Of a stretch of DNA of 57,609 nucleotides, positions 9,058-17,392 are shown piece after piece. Under the pieces are notes generated by a model. That model was not told the origin of the DNA and did no database searches. It saw only the letters and a list, made by a program, of their open reading frames with translations. Source of the stretch: Bacteroides sp. (GTDB lineage Bacteria; Bacteroidota; Bacteroidia; Bacteroidales; Muribaculaceae); contig JAAVCP010000056.1 of the NCBI GenBank assembly GCA_014802265.1, positions 1-57,609 on the forward strand. The letters are read 5' to 3'. The translations under genes were made by a program, and so were the position numbers. Position 1 is the stretch's first letter. The number at the start of each line of letters is the position of its first letter.

Positions 9058-11547
9058 ATGGAAATGAATCATAACAATATAGAGATTCGTGGCGCAAAAG
9101 TTCATAATCTAAAGAATATTAATGTCGATATACCCCTTGGTAAAATTGTAGGGATAGCCGGTGTGTCCGGCTCAGGTAAGTCGTCGCTTGCCTTAGGTAT
9201 CCTTTATGCGGAAGGCTCAAGACGTTATCTGGAAGCACTATCAACATACACGCGCCGACGTATATCACAAGCCACACGTGCAGATGTGGAAGACATACGC
9301 TATGTGCCTGCGGCAGTGGCTCTTCATCAGCGTCCGGGTGTGCCAGGAGTAAGAAGCACATTCGGGACAGGCACAGAATTGCTTAATAGTCTACGATTAA
9401 TGTTTTCTCGTTTGGCAAGTCACCGATGTCCAAAGTGCGGACATTATCATAAACCATCGCTTGATGTGGCAGCGGAGAAGGAGTTGGTATGTGAAAACTG
9501 CGGAAATCATTTTTATGGACCGGGAGCTGAGGATTTGGCTTTCAACAGTACAGGAGCATGTGAGAAATGTGGAGGCACCGGCATTGTAATGACAGTTGAC
9601 CGTTCTACCCTTGTACCAGATGAGAATCTGACTATCGACGAAGGGGCGGTCGCCCCCTGGAACAGCCTGATGTGGTCTCTGATGACCGACGTATGCCGTG
9701 CTATGGGTGTGCGTACTAATGTTCCTTTCAACCAATTGACAGAGAAAGAACGCGACATAGTTTTTAATGGACCCGCAGTCAAAAAAACAATCCTTTATAA
9801 GGCGAAGAAGAGTGACACAGCCGGAGAACTTGACTTTACTTATTACAACGCGGTATATACAGTTGAAAATGCATTGGCGAAGGTGACAGATGAAAAGGGG
9901 ATGAAACGTGTGGAAAAATTCCTCAAAAGTGACGTGTGTCCCTGCTGTCATGGAACTCGCCTTTCAGAGACTGCACGTGCCCCACGCATTGCAGGAATCG
10001 GACTTGACACAGCTACGGCAAAAACTCTGTCTGATGCCATAGAATGGGTTAAGGGTGTGCCGGAAACACTTCCTCCGGAAATGCAACAGATGGCTACGAA
10101 TATAGGTGAGGCATTTCTGTTGACTGCCAAGCGACTGGTAGATCTTGGATTAGGGTATCTGAACCTTGACAGAGCATCTTCAACATTATCTACAGGTGAA
10201 CGTCAACGAATGCAATTGGCACGGGTAGTGCGTAATCGGACCACAGGCATACTTTACGTTCTTGATGAACCTTCAATCGGGCTTCACCCAGCAAATATTA
10301 ATGGGCTGAAGGGAGTGATGCATGATTTGATAGCTGACGGTAATTCGATAGTTCTTGTTGATCATGACACACAGATCCTACGTGATGCTGACTGGCTTGT
10401 GGAACTTGGTCCCGGCGCAGGAGCCAATGGGGGCAAGATAATTGCAGAGGGAACAATAAAAGAAATTGAGAAGAATCCCGATTCAAAAATCGGCTCATTC
10501 CTTTCAGGAGATGACGAACAAAGACTTAGACCGGTTATAGATGCAGATAAGGTATTTGAAGAGGGATGCATTGAGATGGAGACATCGGGAATCCATACTG
10601 TCAAGCCACTTGATATAAAAATACCGAAAGGAAAGCTGACGGTTGTAACCGGTGTGTCGGGATCCGGTAAGACTACTATGGTGCTTGAAAGTTTAGTGCC
10701 CGGTCTTCAGGCAGCCATATCAGATATGGGGTTGCCTGACCACGTAAAATCAATCAGTGCGCCGGGAATAAAACATGTAAAGCTGATTGACTCTACGCCA
10801 ATCGGTGCAAATGTACGCTCTACAGTAGCTACTTACGCTAATATTCATGATGAATTACGTAAGATATTCGGTAGATCGCCAGCTGCGAAGTCAAATGGTT
10901 TTAAGGCAGGTGACTTTTCATATAATACGGGTAGTCTGCGTTGTCCGGTGTGTGATGGGACGGGTACAGTCAGTCTTGATGTTCAGTTTCTGCCTGACGT
11001 TGATATCCCATGCCCTGAGTGCAGAGGTTCGCGTTATAGTAAAACGGCATGGACAATGCGCATACCAAGTGCTTCGGGTTATCCGGTATCATTGCCGGAG
11101 TTAATGGCAGACGATGTGGAGCAGGCAATAGAAGAATGCGCCACTCATAAATCTGTGGCATCACGACTTTCTACGCTTAATAATCTCGGACTGGGTTATC
11201 TTACTCTTGGTGAGGCGACTCCAAGTCTGTCGGGTGGTGAGGCACAGCGGTTAAAACTTGCCACAGAAATGGGTAGGGAACAAAATGACACACTGTTTAT
11301 ATTTGATGAACCAACAATCGGGTTACACCCACTCGATGTAAGAAAACTGATTGATGTTTTTCAAAATCTGATCTCAATGGGAGCAACAATTATCGTAATT
11401 GAGCATGACCTCGACGTGATACGTAATGCGGATTATATCATAGATATGGGTCCGGGTGGAGGAGAATCAGGAGGACGTGTTGTAGTAACCGGAACCCCGG
11501 AACAGATAGCCTCGCACCCGGACAGTGTGACAGGAAAATTTATATAA
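9058..11547 (+). CDS. uvrA: UvrA-type ABC ATPase, short class II form lacking the UvrB-binding domain
   Basis: An 829-residue excinuclease A-like DNA-damage ATPase. It contains two ABC cassettes: Walker A GVSGSGKS at 35-42 and GVSGSGKT at about 532, signature LSTGERQRMQLA and LSGGEAQRLKLA, and Walker B VLDEPSIGLHP and IFDEPTIGLHP. Zinc motifs are CPKC...CENC, GACEKCGGTG, CPCCHGTRLS and CPVCDGTGT...CPECRGSRYS. Canonical UvrA is about 940 residues. Here only about 40 residues separate the first CPKC from FNSTGAC, where a UvrB-interaction domain normally sits, so this matches class II UvrA (as in Deinococcus UvrA2). Such paralogues are linked to DNA-damage or drug tolerance rather than core NER. 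It is the only uvr gene in the window. The start at 9064 is an alternative. Confidence 0.92.
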   Translation: MEMNHNNIEIRGAKVHNLKNINVDIPLGKIVGIAGVSGSGKSSLALGILYAEGSRRYLEALSTYTRRRISQATRADVEDIRYVPAAVALHQRPGVPGVRSTFGTGTELLNSLRLMFSRLASHRCPKCGHYHKPSLDVAAEKELVCENCGNHFYGPGAEDLAFNSTGACEKCGGTGIVMTVDRSTLVPDENLTIDEGAVAPWNSLMWSLMTDVCRAMGVRTNVPFNQLTEKERDIVFNGPAVKKTILYKAKKSDTAGELDFTYYNAVYTVENALAKVTDEKGMKRVEKFLKSDVCPCCHGTRLSETARAPRIAGIGLDTATAKTLSDAIEWVKGVPETLPPEMQQMATNIGEAFLLTAKRLVDLGLGYLNLDRASSTLSTGERQRMQLARVVRNRTTGILYVLDEPSIGLHPANINGLKGVMHDLIADGNSIVLVDHDTQILRDADWLVELGPGAGANGGKIIAEGTIKEIEKNPDSKIGSFLSGDDEQRLRPVIDADKVFEEGCIEMETSGIHTVKPLDIKIPKGKLTVVTGVSGSGKTTMVLESLVPGLQAAISDMGLPDHVKSISAPGIKHVKLIDSTPIGANVRSTVATYANIHDELRKIFGRSPAAKSNGFKAGDFSYNTGSLRCPVCDGTGTVSLDVQFLPDVDIPCPECRGSRYSKTAWTMRIPSASGYPVSLPELMADDVEQAIEECATHKSVASRLSTLNNLGLGYLTLGEATPSLSGGEAQRLKLATEMGREQNDTLFIFDEPTIGLHPLDVRKLIDVFQNLISMGATIIVIEHDLDVIRNADYIIDMGPGGGESGGRVVVTGTPEQIASHPDSVTGKFI

Positions 11548-11555
11548 GTCGGAAT

Positions 11556-12011
11556 CTATTTACCACAGAAAAGCTGATTAATATCAGTATTGGGGAATAG
11601 CTTCTCAGCCTGTTCTATTGTAAGTAAAACCATGCAAGCCCCGTTGTTAAGTCTTGCTTTTACAACAGGAGTATACACCACATTGCCGTTGACACTTATG
11701 GCGATTCTTTTCTCAAGATTTGCCTCAGTAATAGCGGCATATTTTGTTGTATCGGAGAAATTAAAAGGAACTGTAACCAAATTTTTATCTTCCGGATAAT
11801 GCACTATCTCTGAGATGTGGACTGTCTCTTCTATAAGATAAGGGAGGATAGGGATAATTGAATCTCCTTTTTCTTTTGTAGGAGCGACAGCCACATTAAG
11901 ACTTTTATTTACACTTAGTTTTGTTGGTTCATTTGTGTTTGCCGTGCATGCCACGAATAGGCTGAACGCACCGGCTGTCAAAATGGAGACGAAGGGTTTA
12001 CTTATTTTCAT
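11556..12011 (-). CDS. Lipoprotein with a SecD-P1-like C-terminal segment
   Basis: A 151-residue lipoprotein. The N-terminus is a lipoprotein signal with lipobox LFVAC. The C-terminal part (RIAISVNGNVVYTPVV, then TIEQAEKLFP) resembles the repeated element of SecD/SecDF periplasmic P1 domains, where an IAI-DG-V-APVV strand is followed by a short helix. This similarity is by eye. It is the last gene of the sigma-factor operon, 12 bases after the CPBP gene, and could be a periplasmic sensor or effector of that regulon. Function is unknown. Confidence 0.7.
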   Translation of the reverse strand: MKISKPFVSILTAGAFSLFVACTANTNEPTKLSVNKSLNVAVAPTKEKGDSIIPILPYLIEETVHISEIVHYPEDKNLVTVPFNFSDTTKYAAITEANLEKRIAISVNGNVVYTPVVKARLNNGACMVLLTIEQAEKLFPNTDINQLFCGK

Positions 12012-12023
12012 ATTTATATGATT

Positions 12024-12716
12024 TTAGAGTGACAACATTACTATTGCTGCCGGAATATTATTGAAGATATGCATGCCTAATCCCCACCAAAATCCCAAAT
12101 TAATCCGGAGATAGGTACAAGCACACCCGGCAAATAAGGGGATAAGAATTATGCACAGACAGTAGGGGAGTAGACTCCAAGTTAGGGTGCTGAATGCGAT
12201 CAGATGTATCAGTCCGAAACCGATAGATGTAATCCATGCCGCCAAAACCAAATGATGTTTTTTTATATCATTGAGAAAATTTTGGTTGCAACCATAGTAG
12301 ACACCATAGAAGACGATTGCCGAAACTATTACAAATACTGTGGATTGCCAAAGAGCAAACGATTTATAATTTTGCCAAATAATGGTTAAAGGTATCAGGG
12401 TCAAGGATAGTGCTACTTGCCATTTCTTGAAAGATAGCCATAGGCGGAAGATACCTTCTTCTATTATTGGGGCTATTAGCATAATACTGAGTAAGGAATT
12501 AATGATTTTACCGAAGTGTCTTGCGACACTTGGATCTCCGTTAAATGCGGTGAGAGTCTCCGGATTGATGTCGTAAGACTTGTAAATGGCTGTGCATCCG
12601 ATTAAGATAGCAGCAGCTATTATTCTGGTGATTAACCAGAATAACAGGGCATTACCCACAATCCATTTTTTTGAATGGAATTGGTAATCTTCAGTTCGTG
12701 ATAGTATAAATTTCAT
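12024..12716 (-). CDS. CPBP family intramembrane glutamic protease
   Basis: A 230-residue polytopic membrane protein with the three CPBP/CAAX-protease motifs: EEGIFR (about 86-91, paired glutamates plus arginine), FGLIHL (about 166-171, catalytic His), and MHIFNN (about 214-219). About six to seven hydrophobic segments are visible. Family members cleave membrane or prenyl-like substrates, and some bacterial ones protect against peptide toxins. Its place after an ECF sigma factor and a membrane protein suggests it processes, or is regulated by, envelope signals. The spacing from the preceding gene is 46 bases. Confidence 0.88.
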   Translation of the reverse strand: MKFILSRTEDYQFHSKKWIVGNALLFWLITRIIAAAILIGCTAIYKSYDINPETLTAFNGDPSVARHFGKIINSLLSIMLIAPIIEEGIFRLWLSFKKWQVALSLTLIPLTIIWQNYKSFALWQSTVFVIVSAIVFYGVYYGCNQNFLNDIKKHHLVLAAWITSIGFGLIHLIAFSTLTWSLLPYCLCIILIPLFAGCACTYLRINLGFWWGLGMHIFNNIPAAIVMLSL

Positions 12717-12762
12717 ATTTGTTATGTATTAAATATTTAAGTCAGTCTGCGTCTGTGTAATC

Positions 12763-13308
12763 TTACTCATTCCAGTTTTTGATTTCGTTGAGGTAGTGGA
12801 TATTTTTACGGTAGAAAATATATTCAGCAATAAAGGAGACAGCTAACAGAAACCATATAAATATTATATCTCTATTTCCCATAAAGGGAGGAATAAGGGA
12901 AACCCAGCCTATCATCAGGATAATCGCTATAGAAAACCATAATTCAAAAATCTTATATAATCTTTTTATCCGGATTATCGTTGATAGTATCTCCAAATGA
13001 GTGGACTGCCAAAGATTTATACGATATACCAAACGGGCTATATATATTTCAGATATTAATGCCATGAATAGCAAAATATAAAAGGATATAGACCATGATT
13101 CAGGATATAATGGGGGCAACCATAATTCAAGCATCACTTTTGCAACGAGAAATATAAGTGTGAATGCCGCCGCGTAACATGTGCGCCAAAATAATTTGGT
13201 TTTAACCTCAAAATTCCTTTTTGTTGGGATTTTGGGTTGCTGGTCAGAAAGTTTTTTTATCTGTGGCTCTATATCTTTCCATGCTGATTTGAGATCTTCA
13301 AGTTCCAT
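12763..13308 (-). CDS. Four-helix membrane protein, probable anti-sigma-type partner
   Basis: A 181-residue protein. A cytoplasmic N-terminus opens MELEDLKSAWKDIEPQIKKL, a pattern common in Bacteroidota genes directly downstream of ECF sigma factors. Four hydrophobic helices follow (about 44-66, 74-92, 119-137, 147-162). The gene starts 4 bases after the sigma-factor stop, indicating translational coupling. No zinc-binding anti-sigma motif is present, so the anti-sigma role rests on gene order only. Confidence 0.7.
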   Translation of the reverse strand: MELEDLKSAWKDIEPQIKKLSDQQPKIPTKRNFEVKTKLFWRTCYAAAFTLIFLVAKVMLELWLPPLYPESWSISFYILLFMALISEIYIARLVYRINLWQSTHLEILSTIIRIKRLYKIFELWFSIAIILMIGWVSLIPPFMGNRDIIFIWFLLAVSFIAEYIFYRKNIHYLNEIKNWNE

Positions 13309-13312
13309 AATT

Positions 13313-13813
13313 TTATACCTCTTTTCTTGATGATAGTTTATGTTTTATTCTATGTAGGCGTGATGCCACAGTGTTACGCGGTATGCCCATGTTAGAGGCT
13401 ATGTCGTCATAACTTAGCTCATCGAGCCACATCAGAATCATAGCCTTATCAATAGGATTTAATTGAGATATTATAGCATAAAGCCATTCCAGTTTCTCTT
13501 TAAGTTCGGGTTCTGTTGAGTCTTGAAAATTAAGGATTGGCATTTCTTCAAGTGGCTGCGTCCGAATCTTAGGTGAAAATTTACGAAGTGCCAGCAGACA
13601 AGTATTTATGCAAACTTTATATACCCATGTAGATTCCGAACTTTCCTTTCTGAAATGACGGTATCCATTAAAAAGAGAAATCAACACTTCCTGATGCATA
13701 TCTTCAAAGGAGAAGTCGTTTGTGGCATAGAAGAAGCAGACACTGAAAATAATTTTTTCATGTCGGCTCACCATTGCGATGAAAGACTGGTTATATTCTG
13801 CATTGCGGTTCAT
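13313..13813 (-). CDS. ECF-type RNA polymerase sigma factor
   Basis: A 166-residue group 4 sigma factor. Region 2 holds the acidic DMHQEVLISLFNGYRHF segment (-10 recognition and core binding) and WVYKVCINTCLLALR. Region 4 is an HTH with LSYDDIASNMGIPRNTVASR followed by LHRIKHKL. It leads a four-gene operon with a membrane protein, a CPBP protease and a lipoprotein, so it probably controls an envelope response and its own operon. A minus-strand TAACTTTG box (13830-13837) lies 16 bases before the ATG. Confidence 0.92.
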   Translation of the reverse strand: MNRNAEYNQSFIAMVSRHEKIIFSVCFFYATNDFSFEDMHQEVLISLFNGYRHFRKESSESTWVYKVCINTCLLALRKFSPKIRTQPLEEMPILNFQDSTEPELKEKLEWLYAIISQLNPIDKAMILMWLDELSYDDIASNMGIPRNTVASRLHRIKHKLSSRKEV

Positions 13814-13837
13814 TAAGATTTCCCTTTTACAAAGTTA

Positions 13838-14229
13838 GTAGCAAATTCTTAGTAAAAGTTCCATCATAATTTATGAAATTTTAAACTTATAAGAGGAGCA
13901 ACGATCCCGCAGGATAAGTGACACTGCTTTCTTCTTTCCGGTCTTGGGATGAGTCCCGTATCCTTGAAAAGCAGGTTGGGGAACAGGGTGATGACGCATT
14001 GGTTAATTTATTTTTTGACGAAAACAAAGTAACCAAAAAGGACTGACTTCTGCAAATTGGAATCAGTCTTAATTTTGTATTGCACTAAAAATTTTTATCA
14101 GACAGCAATTTGTTCTCTTGGTGAAGGTCCGTGTATAGTATTATTGTCAGATACGAAATTTTCCCAAGAGTAAAAACGAAGACATCGTAATACTGTGTAA
14201 CATTCTATATTCTTTTCCAAACACTTAAA
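13838..14229. other. Island edge: no gene, small hairpins and a terminator
   Basis: Nearly 400 bases lie between the sigma-factor operon and the GIY-YIG gene. I see two tiny hairpins (ATCC/GGAT near 13905, GGGA/TCCC near 13947), a terminator at 14035-14070, and no credible ORF. A short open stretch ending near 14046 (...FFDENKVTKKD) is probably not a gene. The region marks the left edge of the accessory operon. Confidence 0.5.
14035..14070 (-). terminator. Candidate terminator of the methyltransferase-helicase operon
   Basis: On the minus strand, GACTGATTC pairs with GAAGTCAGTC (one bulged base), followed by CTTTTTGG. It lies 160 bases past the GIY-YIG stop. Confidence 0.5.
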
Positions 14230-15423
14230 TTACAGAAGAATAAGCTGCTGTAATTGTGAGTCATATAGCATGGGCTTACCTTTGATTATACCGACAACGG
14301 CTTGCTCAATTATCTTGAATGGTACGATAAACCATTCTTTGGGTCGGTGCCCGTCGACTGTAAGTTGAAGCTGTACGGTATTGAAAAGTTTGTGTATAAG
14401 TGCCTCAAAAGTCGAAGATTTCACATTATAGACTTTCCATTTAGTTACTACTTCTACATCGGCACAGAGATATGTAGGTTCTTTACGGGCGTTTGCAATT
14501 CGACTCTCCACGGAGGTAATGGTAAAGCCGATTTTATAAAGATCCTTAATTGCAGCTATTTCAGGACGAGTAGATTTTGAGCGCAGTACATAGATGGTTC
14601 CGCTCTCAACATCATTTTCATTTAAAGTGAAGTATTGTTCTAATTCCTCAGAAGTCATATCCGAGCAGTCAATCACAGAATAGCCTGTTACTGAAAGATT
14701 TTTAGTAATGGTTTTATATTTGATATCGGATTCAGAACCGTTCTCATAAATAACCCGAGTACGACCGTCACGATCTCCATGCTTATTTACACCTTCATCT
14801 TCAAAAGCAGCAAGATAACCTATCATTCCATCCTCTACAAAATAGTTTCCTACTTTAAGATTCTTGACGCTGAACTTGATAAGTTTATATTTCCCCGATT
14901 TCAAACCTTGCTGAATCTCCTTAAAACCATCGGCATACTTGTCGAAGTCCTCACAAGGATGACGTTTGCCAATATAGTCCGTTTCTTTTCTTGCATTAAG
15001 ACGTTGGCGCATGTATTCAGGTATGTCAAAGAGTCCGAGGTCAACTCCGGATTCTATATCAGCGAGCAAAGGGTCGTTGAGAATAGCTTCGAGCTGTTCT
15101 TCCTCAGTAAGCTCATGGTGATGATATTCCGCTTGCGGTTCTTCCACTGTCTGTTCAGGCTGAGGAAGAATACCGAGGTCATCAAATGGACGGCAACGCT
15201 CAATCTTTTTCTCATTTTTCAACAGTCCTTTCCATTTATGAAAAAGCGATGATTCCGTCTGATTATCTTCTGGTAGCCGTCCATTGGCTTCGTAGAAAGC
15301 TAATATTTCCTGAAAACCGGCTATAAGGCGGTCACTCGATGTAGTACGTTTGCGCGGTGCGGTAACATCCGCCAAAAGCGGGTCCTCAAAAATTTTTTCG
15401 AGTTCTTTATCCCAATTAATCAT
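14230..15423 (-). CDS. GIY-YIG (T5orf172-type) nuclease-domain protein, YeeC-like
   Basis: A 397-residue protein, last gene of the accessory operon. The C-terminal 120 residues form a GIY-YIG domain of the T5orf172 type: GTIYVLRS (275-282), LYKIGF (295-300), conserved R308 in SVESRIANA, E340 in TFEALIHKLF, and EWF at 363-365. The N-terminal half is unrelated and acidic. It contains a repeated motif, LEKIFEDPLLADV (8-20) and LEAILNDPLLADI (111-123), which may bind the helicase or DNA. The start overlaps the helicase stop by 4 bases (ATGA), so translation is coupled. Together with the upstream methyltransferase and helicase it resembles B. subtilis yeeA-yeeB-yeeC, where YeeC has a similar domain (from memory). 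It is the only obvious nuclease candidate in the operon. Confidence 0.82.
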   Translation of the reverse strand: MINWDKELEKIFEDPLLADVTAPRKRTTSSDRLIAGFQEILAFYEANGRLPEDNQTESSLFHKWKGLLKNEKKIERCRPFDDLGILPQPEQTVEEPQAEYHHHELTEEEQLEAILNDPLLADIESGVDLGLFDIPEYMRQRLNARKETDYIGKRHPCEDFDKYADGFKEIQQGLKSGKYKLIKFSVKNLKVGNYFVEDGMIGYLAAFEDEGVNKHGDRDGRTRVIYENGSESDIKYKTITKNLSVTGYSVIDCSDMTSEELEQYFTLNENDVESGTIYVLRSKSTRPEIAAIKDLYKIGFTITSVESRIANARKEPTYLCADVEVVTKWKVYNVKSSTFEALIHKLFNTVQLQLTVDGHRPKEWFIVPFKIIEQAVVGIIKGKPMLYDSQLQQLILL

Positions 15424-16586
15424 TGCTTTTGTGCGAGTTTTTGACGTTTAAGATTTCTTAGATGTTCGATTGCCATAGCGATTCTGCGGGCTAATGGGTC
15501 GCCATCAGTAATTTCGGGTTTAACTTTACCTGGATTTTCTTCACGCCATTTGGGAAGATATTTTGTGAAAAGCAAAATAGCCTCTTCATCAGTCAATTTC
15601 TCCATGCGCTTGTCTTCAATTGCGTATTGAATTATACGCAATACTTCAGGTGTGAGCGACTTGCTAACAACCTCGTAGGCGCGTTGGAAAGGATTTATTT
15701 CAGCAATGAGGTTGATATCAAGGTCATTGAGATTAACAAACCGATTTGCAATCTTGATGAATTTATTACCCGAATCATCCACCGTAACTTGTTCTCCCTG
15801 TGTAGTGATAGTCAGAATAGTGTGCTTTGCCACTGCATCAACTTCCTCCTCGTTCAAATTGGGATAGGTTTCGCGAATAATTTTGGGGATATATACCTCA
15901 GTAATCATTTCTGCCATACCTTCGCCAATGATTGCCTCGCGGATATTTTTGTCAGAAAGTGTTGTAGCAACCAATGTATCAAGGTCATTTTCTACAATGG
16001 CTTTTGTCTTTTCATTGAGTGCCGGCAAGCCTTTTACTTCAATCACATGGTCTTCTTCGCCCGGAGTAGTCGGCTTTTCGGGTTTGTCTTCATCATCGAC
16101 CTTCGTCTTGAAATTCCATTTGGGTGCCATAACCTGCTCCATGAGCAATGAAGCGGATATGGCTTTCAAGAAGTCGTTGACTGCCATAGAAACATCATCT
16201 TGTGCTGCATCGGGACAAGGAATAAGATTGGTGAACTGAGCGTGTGTTTTACCTTCGCAGTCGCGGGTACAGCGTCCAATGATTTGCACAACCTCAGTAA
16301 GCGAAGCGCGGATACCGATGGTTATACAGTGTTCGCACCATTCCCAGTCGAAACCCTCCTTGGCAGTGCCGAGGGCAATAAGAATATCGAGCGAGTCGCG
16401 GCTGTTCATTCGTTGTAGGTATGATTGCAATGAGTCGCGTTGCTCTTTTTTATCCTCTACGAGGTCACCGACTGTCAAAATCCTCCCGTCCGAAGTCTTG
16501 ACTTTATATAGATTATGAGTATAATCGCGGTCAATAATCTCGCCGATATACTTGATAATCTCAGCCACTTGGTCATACTTATTCAT
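15420..16586 (-). CDS. DEAD/DEAH helicase, C-terminal part (separated by a frameshift)
   Basis: Residues after the first Met (388 aa) hold RecA-like domain 2 of an SF2 helicase: LIALGTAKEGFDWEWCEHC (motif V region) and TEVVQIIGRCTRD (motif VI, arginine finger). A helical C-terminal region follows. This frame stays open upstream of its ATG, encoding IHIPHPKAKAGVF, and joins the N-terminal part exactly at a run of six A residues (minus strand; plus-strand T6 at 16631-16636). One additional A, or a -1 ribosomal slip, would give a continuous helicase of about 655 residues over 15420-17392. The ATG at 16586 overlaps the upstream stop (ATGA), so separate coupled translation is also possible. Confidence 0.85.
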   Translation of the reverse strand: MNKYDQVAEIIKYIGEIIDRDYTHNLYKVKTSDGRILTVGDLVEDKKEQRDSLQSYLQRMNSRDSLDILIALGTAKEGFDWEWCEHCITIGIRASLTEVVQIIGRCTRDCEGKTHAQFTNLIPCPDAAQDDVSMAVNDFLKAISASLLMEQVMAPKWNFKTKVDDEDKPEKPTTPGEEDHVIEVKGLPALNEKTKAIVENDLDTLVATTLSDKNIREAIIGEGMAEMITEVYIPKIIRETYPNLNEEEVDAVAKHTILTITTQGEQVTVDDSGNKFIKIANRFVNLNDLDINLIAEINPFQRAYEVVSKSLTPEVLRIIQYAIEDKRMEKLTDEEAILLFTKYLPKWREENPGKVKPEITDGDPLARRIAMAIEHLRNLKRQKLAQKQ

Positions 16587-17392
16587 GAAAACCCCTGCTT
16601 TGGCTTTAGGGTGTGGAATATGAATGAGCGTTTTTTCTTGGTGTCAAGTACATTTGGTATCGCTGTCAGGTAATTCCCCTGAAAAAAGCTGTACCCTATT
16701 CCGAGACTTTTCAGCCACTTATAGCCATTGAGTTGCTGATAATAGTTGTAATTTATTGTAGGCTGAAACATTGCCTCGTCTTCGGGTCGCATCACCGGAA
16801 CGGCATCGCCACGGAAGTAAGAACCGGTCATGGCGAGGATATGAGCCGATGTATCGTTGAGCAATCGGCGAATCAATGAGCCAAGTCGATTGTCCTCATC
16901 AGCCGAGCCGTGGTGAAACTCGTCGATACCGAAGAACACATTGTCGAGTTTTCTTGCATCAATGCCATTGAGTGAATTAAGGAGTGTGGCATGGGTGCAT
17001 ACTAACTTTGTCGCAGTTGGATGGTTAAGAAACTCGTGGACAATAGATTTCTTTGTGTTCTCACTTCCGGCATTCAAACATAGATTCCAATATGGAGCAA
17101 CACGCCAATCCTCAAAAAATCCAAATTTTTTCAGACCAGTGTCCTTGAAACTTCGACCGATATTTTGCTGCGGTACGGCTACGATTACTTTCTTCACGCC
17201 TTGATTGGCAAGCTTATCGAGTGCAACGAACATCATTGCGCGACTCTTACCCGATGCAGGTGGAGCCTTGACAAGTAGGTGCTGACGGTGACGCTGCGCA
17301 TAAACCATAGCCTGCATCTCGCGCATACCAAGTGCGTCTGTACTGCTTGATTTGCCCGTTTGGGCATATTGGACGTTTATAAGGTTTTCCAT
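16583..17392 (-). CDS. DEAD/DEAH helicase, N-terminal part (separated by a frameshift)
   Basis: A 269-residue fragment with RecA-like domain 1 of an SF2 (ResIII/DEAD-like) helicase: Walker A APPASGKSRAM (about 44-54), VIVAVPQQNIG (motif Ia), CTHATLL (motif Ib), GIDEFHHG (motif II, DEFH), and AMTGSYFRGD (motif III). The last ~17 residues are out of frame and end at TGA. The correct continuation lies in the next frame. It begins 16 bases inside the preceding gene. B. subtilis YeeB is a comparable helicase between YeeA and YeeC. In an R-M or defence role it would translocate on DNA. Confidence 0.85.
   Translation of the reverse strand: MENLINVQYAQTGKSSSTDALGMREMQAMVYAQRHRQHLLVKAPPASGKSRAMMFVALDKLANQGVKKVIVAVPQQNIGRSFKDTGLKKFGFFEDWRVAPYWNLCLNAGSENTKKSIVHEFLNHPTATKLVCTHATLLNSLNGIDARKLDNVFFGIDEFHHGSADEDNRLGSLIRRLLNDTSAHILAMTGSYFRGDAVPVMRPEDEAMFQPTINYNYYQQLNGYKWLKSLGIGYSFFQGNYLTAIPNVLDTKKKRSFIFHTLKPKQGFS
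16631..16636 (-). other. A6 slip site / frameshift point in the helicase
   Basis: Minus-strand codons AAG AAA AAA CGC. Upstream of the run the -1 frame is closed by a TGA within five codons; downstream the 0 frame closes after about 16 codons. The frame change must therefore occur at or very near this run. AAA-AAA lysine codons are good tandem-slippage codons. Confidence 0.7.

Noticed and set aside
13981..14046. Short open frame ending FFDENKVTKKD before the terminator
   Set aside because: No proper start and stops close upstream. This type of peptide is a common intergenic artefact.
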